From: Tissierellales bacterium
GTDB lineage: Bacteria > Bacillota > Clostridia > Tissierellales > Dethiosulfatibacteraceae
Direction of reading: 5' to 3'
NCBI GenBank assembly: GCA_016938195.1
Contig: JAFGVC010000113.1
Coordinates: 1 to 32,503 of the forward strand
DNA length: 32,503 bases
Shown: positions 7,683 to 15,443 of the stretch, piece by piece
Numbering within the stretch: the stretch's first letter is position 1
Layout: each line of letters begins with the position of its first letter
The notes under the pieces: generated by a model
Told to the model about the DNA's origin: nothing
The model's database searches: none
Seen by the model: only the letters and a program-made list of their open reading frames with translations
Made by a program: the position numbers and the translations under genes

Positions 7683-9224
7683 ATGCAAACTATACTATCA
7701 TTTACACCTTTGCTGATTCTGTTATCCTGCCTACTGATTTTTAAATTAACCACCAGTAAATCAGGTGCACTATCCGTAATAGCCGCTATTATCATTGCCT
7801 TTTTGTTCTTTGGAATGGACATTTTCGGATTAACCGTCGCCATGAGCAAAGGAATGTCTCTGGCACTTTACGTCCTGCTGATTATTTGGTCAGCGGTATT
7901 TCTATACCATCTGGTATATGAATTTGAAGCCATAGACGTCATCAACAAAAATATCATCATTTTCATTAAAGACCCTTTTACACAATTCTTGTTGCTATCC
8001 TGGCTCTTCTCTTCAGTATTGCAAGGTATAGCCGGTTTTGGAGTTCCGGTAATTATTGTCGTTCCTATTCTCATCCATCTTGGATTCAATCCTCTGCTTT
8101 CAGTTGCAGCTGTCCTACTAGGTCACTCTTGGTCCGTCAGTTTTGGTTCAATGGGATCATCGTTTTTTGCCATTACCTTAGTTACCGGCCTAGAACAACA
8201 AATTACCGGATATGCAATGGCTATTTTTGACTTTGTGGCCATGAATATGATGGGTCTAACTGTCTGCTATATTTATGGGAAATGGGAATACGTCAAAAAA
8301 GGATTGCTTTATGTTATCCCCACATCACTTGTCATGATTAGTGTTATGTTCGCAGTACTTTCATTAAATCTTTTATCCCTAGTAGGCCTAACAACCGCGC
8401 TATCCGGTCTAGTGACCATGTATATCATCTATGCTATCAAAGAAAAACCCGGAAAACCTGATGAGTTGTATGCCGACAAGCTAACCTTGGGAAAAGCTCT
8501 TCTTCCATACACGACCATCGTTGGATTATCCTTACTCTTTCAAGCTCTAAAGCTTGGTCAATACAGTATCGCTTTCAAATATCCGGCCTTTGTTACAAAG
8601 CTGGGTTATGAAGTAGCTCAACAAGCCTCCTATGCTAAAATCAAAATTTTTGGTCACCCAGCTCCCATCATAGCGATGTCCGTCATTGCAGCTATCATTG
8701 CCTATAAACGTGCAGGCATCTGGGAAACTGAAAAATTCAAGAATGTAGTCAACAAAACAATAAACAAAAGCATCGGAACAACCATCAGCTTAGTTTTTTT
8801 AATTACCATGGCTCTGGTCATGATGGATTCCGGAATGACCACGACGCTAGCCGTAAAAGTATCCGAAATCACAGGCAGATTTTATCCGTTTTTCGCACCT
8901 TATGTAGGCGTTCTAGGAAGTTTTATCACCGGTAGCAATACAAATTCTAATGTCATATTTGGTAAATTTCAAATCTCCGTTGCAACTGCTCTGGGCGTAA
9001 ACACCTATATCATGGCAGGATTACAATCTATCTCAGGCTCAATCGGAGTTAGCTTAGGTCCTACGACAATTTTAATGGCATCCTCTGCTTCAGGATTATC
9101 CGGTCAAGAATCAGAAATATATAAAATGGTCATCAAACCTGTCCTATTAACCGCTGCAATCATGGGAGTACTCAATTATCTACTGCTTGTTGTATTCCAG
9201 TTCACACTTGGAGGTGTCCTATGA
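7683..9224 (+). CDS. LctP-family (L-lactate permease type) transporter
   Basis: The 513-residue, strongly hydrophobic protein has about 12-14 membrane segments. It carries family stretches such as the SSVLQGIAGFGVPVIIVVPIL segment near residue 115, HSWSVSFGSMGSSFF, and the late MDSGMT and TGSNTNSNVIFGKFQ region. Members import lactate, glycolate or similar 2-hydroxy acids with protons. The protein is slightly shorter than typical LctP (about 530-560). It overlaps a tiny membrane-protein gene at its stop codon. The substrate here could be lactate or another short hydroxy acid; gene context does not decide. Confidence 0.85.
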   Translation: MQTILSFTPLLILLSCLLIFKLTTSKSGALSVIAAIIIAFLFFGMDIFGLTVAMSKGMSLALYVLLIIWSAVFLYHLVYEFEAIDVINKNIIIFIKDPFTQFLLLSWLFSSVLQGIAGFGVPVIIVVPILIHLGFNPLLSVAAVLLGHSWSVSFGSMGSSFFAITLVTGLEQQITGYAMAIFDFVAMNMMGLTVCYIYGKWEYVKKGLLYVIPTSLVMISVMFAVLSLNLLSLVGLTTALSGLVTMYIIYAIKEKPGKPDELYADKLTLGKALLPYTTIVGLSLLFQALKLGQYSIAFKYPAFVTKLGYEVAQQASYAKIKIFGHPAPIIAMSVIAAIIAYKRAGIWETEKFKNVVNKTINKSIGTTISLVFLITMALVMMDSGMTTTLAVKVSEITGRFYPFFAPYVGVLGSFITGSNTNSNVIFGKFQISVATALGVNTYIMAGLQSISGSIGVSLGPTTILMASSASGLSGQESEIYKMVIKPVLLTAAIMGVLNYLLLVVFQFTLGGVL

Positions 9225-9367
9225 GCAAAAAATGGCTTGCTCTAATGTTTATTCCAATATTTCTTATACTGTATTATTCGAGCAACAGTGGCAATACAGC
9301 AATAGGTCTTGTGGGCATATTGTGGTTCATATTTATCGCCATCGCACAATTTATAGTCAAAAGGTAA
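9221..9367 (+). CDS. 48-residue membrane protein translationally coupled to lctP
   Basis: This small gene starts at the ATG of an ATGA overlap with the lctP stop and has a strong GGAGG site (9210-9214) six bases before it. The protein begins MSKKWLALMFIPIFLILYYS and ends with TAIGLVGILWFIFIAIAQFI then VKR. It thus has two hydrophobic stretches of about 14 and 20 residues, joined by a short polar SSNSGNT turn, and basic ends. Coupling, the ribosome binding site and the following terminator make it very likely real. I do not recognise a family. A role as an accessory or stabilising subunit of the permease is inference from position. Confidence 0.75.
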   Translation: MSKKWLALMFIPIFLILYYSSNSGNTAIGLVGILWFIFIAIAQFIVKR

Positions 9368-9376
9368 ATAAGCAAC

Positions 9377-9395
9377 AAAAAAAGCCCTGAGGGCT
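9377..9395 (-). terminator. Terminator of the tctCBA operon
   Basis: AGCCC (9383-9387) pairs with GGGCT (9391-9395), with six T following on the minus strand. It lies 23 bases past the tctA stop. Confidence 0.65.
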
Positions 9396-9406
9396 CAAAT
9401 TGTTTT

Positions 9407-9435
9407 AATAAAGCCAATCAGGCTTTATTTTTTTT
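9407..9435 (+). terminator. Terminator of the lctP unit, overlapping the tctA stop
   Basis: AATAAAGCC (9407-9415) pairs with GGCTTTATT (9421-9429) around AATCA and is followed by eight T on the plus strand. The hairpin includes the tctA stop codon (9418-9420), so the two convergent units have separate, interleaved terminators. Confidence 0.8.
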
Positions 9436-10926
9436 CATTTTACTGCTCTGTCTAATCGAAAAGAATACAGAGACAACTGCTATCAATATGAAAAACAGGG
9501 AAATCGGTCTTGTAAAGAACAACATCGGATTTGGATCAGTTATCAATGCTCTTCTAAGATTCACTTCTGCCATCGGTCCCAAAATGACTCCCAGAATGAT
9601 CGGCGTCAAAGGATATTTGTATTTCACGAGAAAATATCCTACAAGACCCATAATCAGCAAAATATATAAATCAGTAATTCGATTGTGCAAAACATAAGAG
9701 CCAATTAAACACAATGCCAATACAACCGGTACTAAAACATGCTTAGGTATATCCACTATTTTAACGAAAAACTTTGCGCCAAAGAACTGAATGATAATCA
9801 TAAAAAAGCTTGCTATGACAAGCGATACATATATTGCGCCAATTATTTCCGGATTATTTCTAATCAGTAACGGTCCCGGTGTAACACCATGAATCATCAG
9901 TGCTGACAAAAGTACCGCTCCTACAGCATCGCCGGGTATCCCCAGTGCAATCGTCGTAATCAGACCTCCACCAGCCGTTGAATTGTTGCCTGATTCTGAA
10001 GCAATAATCCCATCTGCAATACCTGTACCAAACTTTTCAGGATGCTTAGAGCCCTTTTTCGCCTGATCATAGGCCAAAATGTTTGAAATACTGGCTCCTG
10101 CACCGGGCACAGCTCCAATAAACGCTCCTATAAAGGAAGACCTAAATAAATTGATAGGCTGTTTCAGTACAATCATTAATGATTCAAATATATCGAGTTT
10201 AAATTTGCTGTCATAATTTTTATCAAGTTTATTTTTCTTGTCATTTATAAATGATCTCATCTCTATCTCTGTTAATAGTCTTGACATAGCAAACATACCT
10301 ATTAAAACAGTTAAGAAAGGCACTCCCGCTTTCAAAAAATAGAGCCCAAAAGTAAATCTTGATACACCAGTCATGGGGTCGATTCCAACTGTAGATAATG
10401 CAAGTCCAAACAACCCGGCTAACAATCCTTTTTCAATCGTATCTCCTGTAAGTCCTGCAATAATTGTCAAAGAAAAAAAGATTAATGAGAAAAATTCCCA
10501 TGGACCTATTTTCATTGCAAAAGCTGCTATTTGAGGAGCAATGGTTACCAAAGCCACTGTGCTAATCAATGTCCCGAAAAAAGAAGCCCAAATGCCTATG
10601 GACAGTGCCTTTCCGGGTTGACCATTTTTGACCATAGGAAATGCATCAAATGTCGTCGCAACAGAAGATGGTGTTCCGGGTATGCCCAATAAAGCCGCAC
10701 TAATCAAACCGCCGGATAATCCACCGATGGAGACGCCCATAATGGTCGCAACTCCTTGAGTCGGTTCCATTCCAAATGTAAATGGCAATGCTAAAACAAC
10801 CGCCATTGTGATCGTAAATCCAGGTATGGCGCCTGCAATAACCCCCCCTAAAACACCAATAAAAACGGTGAGTAAAACATTGAAATGTAAAATTTGTTCA
10901 AAACCGATGCTAAATAATTCAAACAT
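9418..10926 (-). CDS. tctA: Tripartite tricarboxylate transporter, large permease TctA
   Basis: The 502-residue membrane protein has the TctA signature GAIPGFTITMAVVLALPFTF near residue 30, GGISGG-type GVSIGGLSGGLISAALLGIP GTPSS near 70-92, and the second repeat GAVPGAGASISNILAYDQAKK near 275 with ESGNNSTAGG and IPGDAVGAVLL. This is the 12-helix channel subunit that moves citrate-like or other dicarboxylates with protons or sodium. I place the start at the ATG at 10926 (AGGAGG seven bases upstream) rather than the adjacent TTG at 10929. It is the last gene of tctCBA. Confidence 0.92.
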   Translation of the reverse strand: MFELFSIGFEQILHFNVLLTVFIGVLGGVIAGAIPGFTITMAVVLALPFTFGMEPTQGVATIMGVSIGGLSGGLISAALLGIPGTPSSVATTFDAFPMVKNGQPGKALSIGIWASFFGTLISTVALVTIAPQIAAFAMKIGPWEFFSLIFFSLTIIAGLTGDTIEKGLLAGLFGLALSTVGIDPMTGVSRFTFGLYFLKAGVPFLTVLIGMFAMSRLLTEIEMRSFINDKKNKLDKNYDSKFKLDIFESLMIVLKQPINLFRSSFIGAFIGAVPGAGASISNILAYDQAKKGSKHPEKFGTGIADGIIASESGNNSTAGGGLITTIALGIPGDAVGAVLLSALMIHGVTPGPLLIRNNPEIIGAIYVSLVIASFFMIIIQFFGAKFFVKIVDIPKHVLVPVVLALCLIGSYVLHNRITDLYILLIMGLVGYFLVKYKYPLTPIILGVILGPMAEVNLRRALITDPNPMLFFTRPISLFFILIAVVSVFFSIRQSSKMKKNKA

Positions 10927-10937
10927 CAAAATTCCTC

Positions 10938-11405
10938 CTATTCAAAGAATATTCCAGCCGGAAAAGTAACAGACAGATAGGATGTAAAAAAGAAATAGGC
11001 TCCTAAACTAATAAACAGCGTCATAATGATAATGACCGGAATACGTTTCTTGCTCCTGTCACTTAAAAACCATTGGGAAGTCAGTAAGTAAAAAATACTC
11101 GAAATAATAAACCCGACAAACTTCATAGAAACAACATAAATCAAAAATAATAGCAGAGTAATGATGACGAATTTATATTCTTCATAAATTTTCTTAAAAT
11201 CAATAGAAGTGTTAATTTTCTTATTGTTTTTTAAATACTTCAAAAGATAAACGACGGCCAATATAAGCATTGCAATAGCAATTAACTTAGGGAAGCCTTC
11301 TGCACCAAGTCCTCCCCTGTTAAAATTCGAAGTGAATCCATAAGAATTAACAAACATAAAAATACTTAAAATAATAAACAAAACCGATATTACTATTTCT
11401 CCCAT
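10938..11405 (-). CDS. tctB: Tripartite tricarboxylate transporter, small permease TctB
   Basis: The protein of about 155 residues has four hydrophobic segments (MGEIVISVLFIILSIFMFVN; about 35-52; about 75-95 with FVIITLLLFLIYVVSMKF; and a C-terminal IIIMTLFISLGAYFFFTSYL), the layout of TctB. The ATG at 11405 is preceded by CCAGGAGG with good spacing, so the longer reading frame to 11444 is not used. Sequence conservation in this family is low and the call rests on size, topology and position between tctC and tctA. Confidence 0.88.
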   Translation of the reverse strand: MGEIVISVLFIILSIFMFVNSYGFTSNFNRGGLGAEGFPKLIAIAMLILAVVYLLKYLKNNKKINTSIDFKKIYEEYKFVIITLLLFLIYVVSMKFVGFIISSIFYLLTSQWFLSDRSKKRIPVIIIMTLFISLGAYFFFTSYLSVTFPAGIFFE

Positions 11406-11462
11406 GATATCCTCCTGGAAAAGGGATGAGCATGAAAAATGCACATGCTCATCCTTCTGGAA

Positions 11463-12419
11463 TTATTGAAGCTGTGAAGCAATCTTTGCTGTATTTTCAT
11501 CAAGTGTCGACATATATTCGATATATTTAGTTTGATCAAGGTATAAAGTTTCAATCTGCATATTCATAAGATCTGCAATGAATTCAGGATCCTTTGCTGT
11601 GTCTGCCAAAGCTTTCCCTAGAATTGCGACGATATCATCCGGCGTACCTAATGGAGCGACAATTCCTCTTCTAACAGAGAAAACCAAATCGTATCCACTT
11701 TCTACCAATGTTGGCAATTCAGGTGTTTCAACACTTCTTTCCTCGCCACATGAAGCCAATAATTTAAGGTCTCCATTTTCCACAAACTGGACCACTGAAG
11801 CATAATCTGATACAGTAACATCAATAAATCCACCGGCAAGAGCTTTCATTCTTTCTCCGGTACCTTCATAAGGGATTAAATTGAATTCAGTACCAAGTTG
11901 CTCAGCCATACTAGCACCCCAAGCATGTGCAACGCCTTTTAATGTCATTCCAAAATTGACCTTGCCCGGATTTGCTTTAGCATAAGCATAAAACTCTTCC
12001 AAAGTATCATAAGGTGCGTCTGCATAAGCAGCAAGCCATTGAGGTGTATCCGTCATATTAGCTATAGGAATAAATGAGTCATAATTGATTTCCGTAACAC
12101 CGGCATGATGAGCAACGACTAAACCCTCATGAATTAAACCTATGTAATATCCATCTGCAGGCTTTTCAGTCAACTCCATTAAGCCTATCGTTCCACTCAC
12201 GCCCGGAATATTAACGACGGTAACCGGTTGACCAAGGTATTTCTCCGCATGTTGAGCAACAATACGCATCGCCACATCACTGCCTCCGCCCGGACTCCAC
12301 GGTACAATAAACTGAATAGGCTTAGTAGGGAAAGTAGGTTCCTCCACCTTGGGACTACAGGCAGTAAGGGCCGTAAGCGTCATTGCAAGCACTAATAAAA
12401 CAATAAGAATCTTTTTCAT
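11463..12419 (-). CDS. tctC: Tripartite tricarboxylate transporter substrate-binding lipoprotein TctC
   Basis: The 318-residue binding protein has a lipoprotein signal with lipobox LTAC (Cys21). The TctC/BugD family motif PTKPIQFIVPWSPGGGSDVAMR follows at about 30-50, then NIPGVSGTIG near 75. The later stretches GEERSVETPELPTLVESGYD and GIVAPLGTPDD are typical of the family. It captures a carboxylate outside the membrane for TctAB. GGAGGAG lies just before the ATG. It is the first gene of the operon and faces iclR across a 566-base gap. The ligand is unknown; family members bind citrate, tricarballylate, glutarate, terephthalate and other acids. Confidence 0.93.
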   Translation of the reverse strand: MKKILIVLLVLAMTLTALTACSPKVEEPTFPTKPIQFIVPWSPGGGSDVAMRIVAQHAEKYLGQPVTVVNIPGVSGTIGLMELTEKPADGYYIGLIHEGLVVAHHAGVTEINYDSFIPIANMTDTPQWLAAYADAPYDTLEEFYAYAKANPGKVNFGMTLKGVAHAWGASMAEQLGTEFNLIPYEGTGERMKALAGGFIDVTVSDYASVVQFVENGDLKLLASCGEERSVETPELPTLVESGYDLVFSVRRGIVAPLGTPDDIVAILGKALADTAKDPEFIADLMNMQIETLYLDQTKYIEYMSTLDENTAKIASQLQ

Positions 12420-12582
12420 ATTACTCCTCCATAAAATATATTTACCGCTAATCCTCTCTGAATCAAAAGATAATTAGCAAAGTAAGTCGTATTTATTTTA
12501 AGAAATTAAATGTTTAAAAAAACTCCTTAAAATCAAATGAAAATGCATTTGTTAATGTAACATTTATTAAATTGTAGGCAAT

Positions 12583-12609
12583 ATTATATTAATATAATAC
12601 ATATTGCAA
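12583..12609 (-). promoter_or_regulatory. Possible tctCBA promoter within AT-rich palindromes
   Basis: On the minus strand TTGCAA (12604-12609) is followed by TATAAT (12583-12588) with a 15-base spacer, leaving a leader of about 160 bases before tctC. The -10 lies in an 18-base perfect palindrome (12582-12599), and a further palindrome, AATGTAACATT, lies at 12554-12564 in the leader. Spacing is short of ideal and base composition is extreme, so this is tentative. Confidence 0.35.
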
Positions 12610-12678
12610 TAATTCACTTTCTTTTTTATTATCTTAATACAATTTTGCAAGAATGTAAAGTTTTTTGTATCCGTATTC

Positions 12679-12713
12679 AAAAAAATAAATGGCAGGATTT
12701 TTCACCTGCCATT
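12679..12713 (-). terminator. Orphan rho-independent terminator
   Basis: AATGGCAGG (12688-12696) pairs with CCTGCCATT (12705-12713) around an 8-base loop, followed on the minus strand by TATTTTTTT. The form is that of a good minus-strand terminator, yet no intact minus-strand gene lies upstream. The only candidate is the short open frame at 12730-12849. Confidence 0.7.
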
Positions 12714-12729
12714 CGTTGATTAATTCGCA

Positions 12730-12849
12730 TCAATCTGTTTTTGATTTAATCATCTTCAGTGACCATTTAAAATACGATAAGATAGATGCGTTAACAGTAC
12801 TGTAAAATATCCAATTGATTATGAATAAGAAAATAACCAATAAAATTGA
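12730..12849 (-). pseudogene. Remnant (or tiny) membrane-protein reading frame before the orphan terminator
   Basis: A frame open from a stop at 12850-12852 to TGA at 12730-12732 encodes 39 residues: a hydrophobic stretch (LLVIFLFIINWIFYSTV) followed by a basic tail ending MIKSKTD. It ends 17 bases before the orphan terminator stem. No ATG with a ribosome binding site is seen; a TTG at codon 5 lacks one. It looks like the C-terminal end of a lost membrane protein, but an AT-rich chance frame is possible. Confidence 0.25.
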
Positions 12850-12871
12850 TTAAATAAGAAATTTGAAAGAA

Positions 12872-12900
12872 TTGTTTATTAATAAATTCTATTGTATAAT
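12872..12900 (+). promoter_or_regulatory. Promoter of iclR
   Basis: TTGTTT (12872-12877) and a consensus TATAAT (12895-12900) are separated by 17 bases, placing the transcription start near 12907, about 80 bases before the iclR ATG. Confidence 0.6.
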
Positions 12901-12931
12901 GATTAATAGATTTCTTTATTATCCAATAATA

Positions 12932-12944
12932 GAAATGTAATTTC
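12932..12944. promoter_or_regulatory. Candidate IclR-type operator in the iclR leader
   Basis: GAAATGTAATTTC has 5-base complementary arms around three bases and lies about 25 bases after the predicted iclR start site. Aligned with the palindrome at 23248-23260, it shares 8 of 13 positions (G.AA..TA.TT.C). It fits autoregulation, but it is a weaker match than the other site. Confidence 0.35.
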
Positions 12945-12985
12945 AATACAATAAAACTGCACTGCACAAAGCGGAGGAATAATTA

Positions 12986-13729
12986 ATGTCAGAAAAAGTA
13001 TCAATCACCAAATCCATAGAAAGAGCTTTCGAAATACTTGAATGTTTTTTAGATCATAATTCGGAACTATCGATGATGGAAATAACTAATTACTGTAATT
13101 TACCTCAGAGCACCGCTCATAGACTGATAGCAACTTTAGAAAACCAACAATATTTGAAGCGAAATCCTGAGAATAAAAAGTATTATTTAGGTACAAAAAT
13201 TGTCCAATTAGGCGCAATAGGTATCAAGGGTTATCAAGCTAATTTAAGAACTATCGCGCTTCCACACATGATTAAACTGAGAGATCTCTTTAATGAAAGT
13301 GTCACACTTTTCGTGCCTTATGATAAATACAGAGTATGCATTGAAAGAGTAGAACCCGAGAGACCCCTAAAAACAGTCCTAAAAATTGGCGAAAGATTAC
13401 TTATTGACAAAGGCTCCTCAGGGAAAATTTTATTAGCCTATATGTCTGAAGAAAACCGCAAAGCGATTCTCAAGGATTATGATGACAAAATTGCAAGTAC
13501 TCTAGCAGAGGTTAAAGAACAAGGTTATGCTATCAGTATAGGTGAAAGAGATGCTTCTCTAGGAGCAATCTCAGCACCCATATTTGATGCCCACGAGGAT
13601 ATGATTATTGCCCTCTCAATTTCAGGACCTATAGACCGAATATATAATAATGAGATGGAGAGAAAAATTGAGATTGTGAAGCAAACATGTCATGATATTT
13701 CTAATGCTTTAGGATATAGAAAAAGATAA
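12986..13729 (+). CDS. IclR family transcriptional regulator
   Basis: The 247-residue protein has an N-terminal winged helix (SITKSIERAFEILECFLDHN, then LPQSTAHRLIATLENQQYLK, about 5-65) and the IclR effector-binding domain (about 80-245; IALPHMIKLRDLFNESVTLF, GSSGKILLAY, EVKEQGYAISIGERD, GAISAPIFD). Length is standard. The start has GCGGAGGA nine bases upstream. IclR proteins typically control catabolism of small organic acids and aromatics and bind the pathway substrate. It sits between tctCBA and the eight-gene catabolic operon, facing the end of that operon, and is the obvious candidate regulator for one or both. Repressor or activator mode is unknown. Confidence 0.93.
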   Translation: MSEKVSITKSIERAFEILECFLDHNSELSMMEITNYCNLPQSTAHRLIATLENQQYLKRNPENKKYYLGTKIVQLGAIGIKGYQANLRTIALPHMIKLRDLFNESVTLFVPYDKYRVCIERVEPERPLKTVLKIGERLLIDKGSSGKILLAYMSEENRKAILKDYDDKIASTLAEVKEQGYAISIGERDASLGAISAPIFDAHEDMIIALSISGPIDRIYNNEMERKIEIVKQTCHDISNALGYRKR

Positions 13730-13758
13730 GAGCCCTGATTAATGAGTTCTTATCTTTT
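13721..13758. terminator. Bidirectional terminator between iclR and the catabolic operon
   Basis: AAAAGATAAGA (13721-13731) pairs with TCTTATCTTTT (13748-13758) around a 16-base loop. The left arm contains the iclR stop codon. T-rich sequence flanks it on both strands, so it can end iclR and the convergent flavoprotein transcript (stop at 13779). Confidence 0.6.
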
Positions 13759-13778
13759 ATGAATTTATTATGATTTAA

Positions 13779-15425
13779 TCAATTTAGAGGGTTTTTCATG
13801 AAACTCACTTGCACTTGTCCTTCTATTAATTTATAAATGTAATTCCCATTATATTGCTTATCCACTACAGGATAATCTTGTCTTAAATGGGCACCTCGAC
13901 TCTCTTTTCTTAGTAACGCACCTTCGATTATCATACTGGATATAAGAAGCATATTTTTCATTTCATAGAATTTTATTAATTCACTTTTATTTGTTACTCT
14001 AGCATTTAATAGAATATGTCTCAATTGATTTATTTGACTTCTAGCTTCTAATAATTCATTTTCGTTTCTAATAATTGAAGCTTTCTCCCACATTATTTCT
14101 CTCAACTGAATCTTTAATACTTCAAGATTGTGATGCCCTTCATAATTATAAATTTTTTCCTCATTTTCAAATTGCATATCCTCATAAACACACTTTGAAA
14201 CATCATTATCCTCAATAAGCTGACTAGCTTTTTTTCCTGCTACTAATCCAAAAACAACTGCTTCAGTCAAAGCATTTCCAGAAAGCCTATTAGCTCCATG
14301 AACGCCCCAAGCAGCCTCTCCACATGCTAACAAACCATTGATCCCCGTCTGGCATGATTGATCAATTTTTATACCTCCCAGATAAAAGTGAGCAGCGGGA
14401 GCTACGGGCAACAAATCTGTATTTAGTTCAAGTTTTCTTTTTTTTAATAACTTTTCTAATTCTAAGAATTTTTCATTGATAATATCTTTAGACAAAGCCG
14501 AACAATCTACAAAAACATAGTCTGGATTTCCTTTTCCTTCTCTAATCTCAGAATATACCGCTTGAGCCATACAATCTCTAGTAGCCATATTATCAGAAGC
14601 ACTATACCTTTTCATGAACTCCTCCCCCTCAATGTTTCTTAGTACCGCCCCTTCTCCAAAAAGTGGATTAGAAATAGTTACTTTCAACGGATAATACATC
14701 ATTGTTGGGTAAAATTGAATATATTCCATATCTCTTAATTCCGCTCCAGCTTCTAGTGCTAAACAATAAGAGTCTCCAGTAATATCTCTGGTGTTATTGG
14801 TTTTTGAAAAAACATTTCCGCCGCCTCCAGCTGCCAAAATAGTAACTTTAGACTTTATTATTACAAATTCATCCTCATTCTCTTTCTTGTTTATAGCCAG
14901 TGCACCTATCACACAATTTTGTTTTTTTAAAAGCCTTATAACCATCATATTATCTAAAATATTAATCTGCTTCTCAATAACTCTTTCTAATAATGGCTGT
15001 AAAATAGCTAATCCTCTATTATGATAAGGAACTTTAGCAATATCCGTTGGAAATGACCTTGATATTGAATGTCCTGGGGGTCTTTTTGTAATATAATCTT
15101 TATCGTTTTTTTTGAATCTGACTCCATAATTAGACAACACTTCAATAACGCTTTGAGACTCAGCGCAAAAAAATCTCATCATTTCTTTATCATTAATACC
15201 CTTGCTAGATTCACTAATATCTTTTTCAAAAGCATCAATACTGTCTCCGTTTTCTTTTTTTACGCATGCCATGGCCGCTCCGGTAACAAGAGTATTACCG
15301 CTTCGCCCGGTAATGCTCTTAGACACTATAGTTACGTCAATATTCTCTTTTTTAGCTTCCAGCGCAGCAATTATTCCAGATAATCCGCCTCCAACCACTA
15401 ATACATCAGTATCAACGACTCTCAT
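13779..15425 (-). CDS. Fumarate-reductase/succinate-dehydrogenase-type flavoprotein
   Basis: The 548-residue protein has the FAD fold (VLVVGGGLSGIIAALEA, residues 9-25), the capping domain and the C-terminal helical domain of FrdA/SdhA/NadB-type enzymes. Matching landmarks include GEGAVLRN (257-264), RD at 283-284 (likely the catalytic Arg), His346 in AAHFYLGGIKID, and GEAAWGVHGANRLSGNALTE (369-388). Two departures stand out: the covalent-FAD His of the RSHT motif is missing (GRSGNT, 40-45), and the substrate-binding His of QFHPT is Tyr239 (QFYPT). FAD is therefore probably non-covalent and substrate choice altered. No iron-sulfur or membrane-anchor subunit is encoded nearby. It is the last gene of the operon. 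It likely interconverts a saturated and an unsaturated dicarboxylate; direction and substrate are unknown. Confidence 0.85.
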   Translation of the reverse strand: MRVVDTDVLVVGGGLSGIIAALEAKKENIDVTIVSKSITGRSGNTLVTGAAMACVKKENGDSIDAFEKDISESSKGINDKEMMRFFCAESQSVIEVLSNYGVRFKKNDKDYITKRPPGHSISRSFPTDIAKVPYHNRGLAILQPLLERVIEKQINILDNMMVIRLLKKQNCVIGALAINKKENEDEFVIIKSKVTILAAGGGGNVFSKTNNTRDITGDSYCLALEAGAELRDMEYIQFYPTMMYYPLKVTISNPLFGEGAVLRNIEGEEFMKRYSASDNMATRDCMAQAVYSEIREGKGNPDYVFVDCSALSKDIINEKFLELEKLLKKRKLELNTDLLPVAPAAHFYLGGIKIDQSCQTGINGLLACGEAAWGVHGANRLSGNALTEAVVFGLVAGKKASQLIEDNDVSKCVYEDMQFENEEKIYNYEGHHNLEVLKIQLREIMWEKASIIRNENELLEARSQINQLRHILLNARVTNKSELIKFYEMKNMLLISSMIIEGALLRKESRGAHLRQDYPVVDKQYNGNYIYKLIEGQVQVSFMKNPLN

Positions 15426-15443
15426 TAAAACACCCTCTAATTC

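Noticed and set aside
12582-12599. 18-base perfect palindrome as a defined regulator site
   Set aside because: It is made of A and T only in very AT-rich DNA and can arise by chance; it is mentioned only with the tentative tct promoter.
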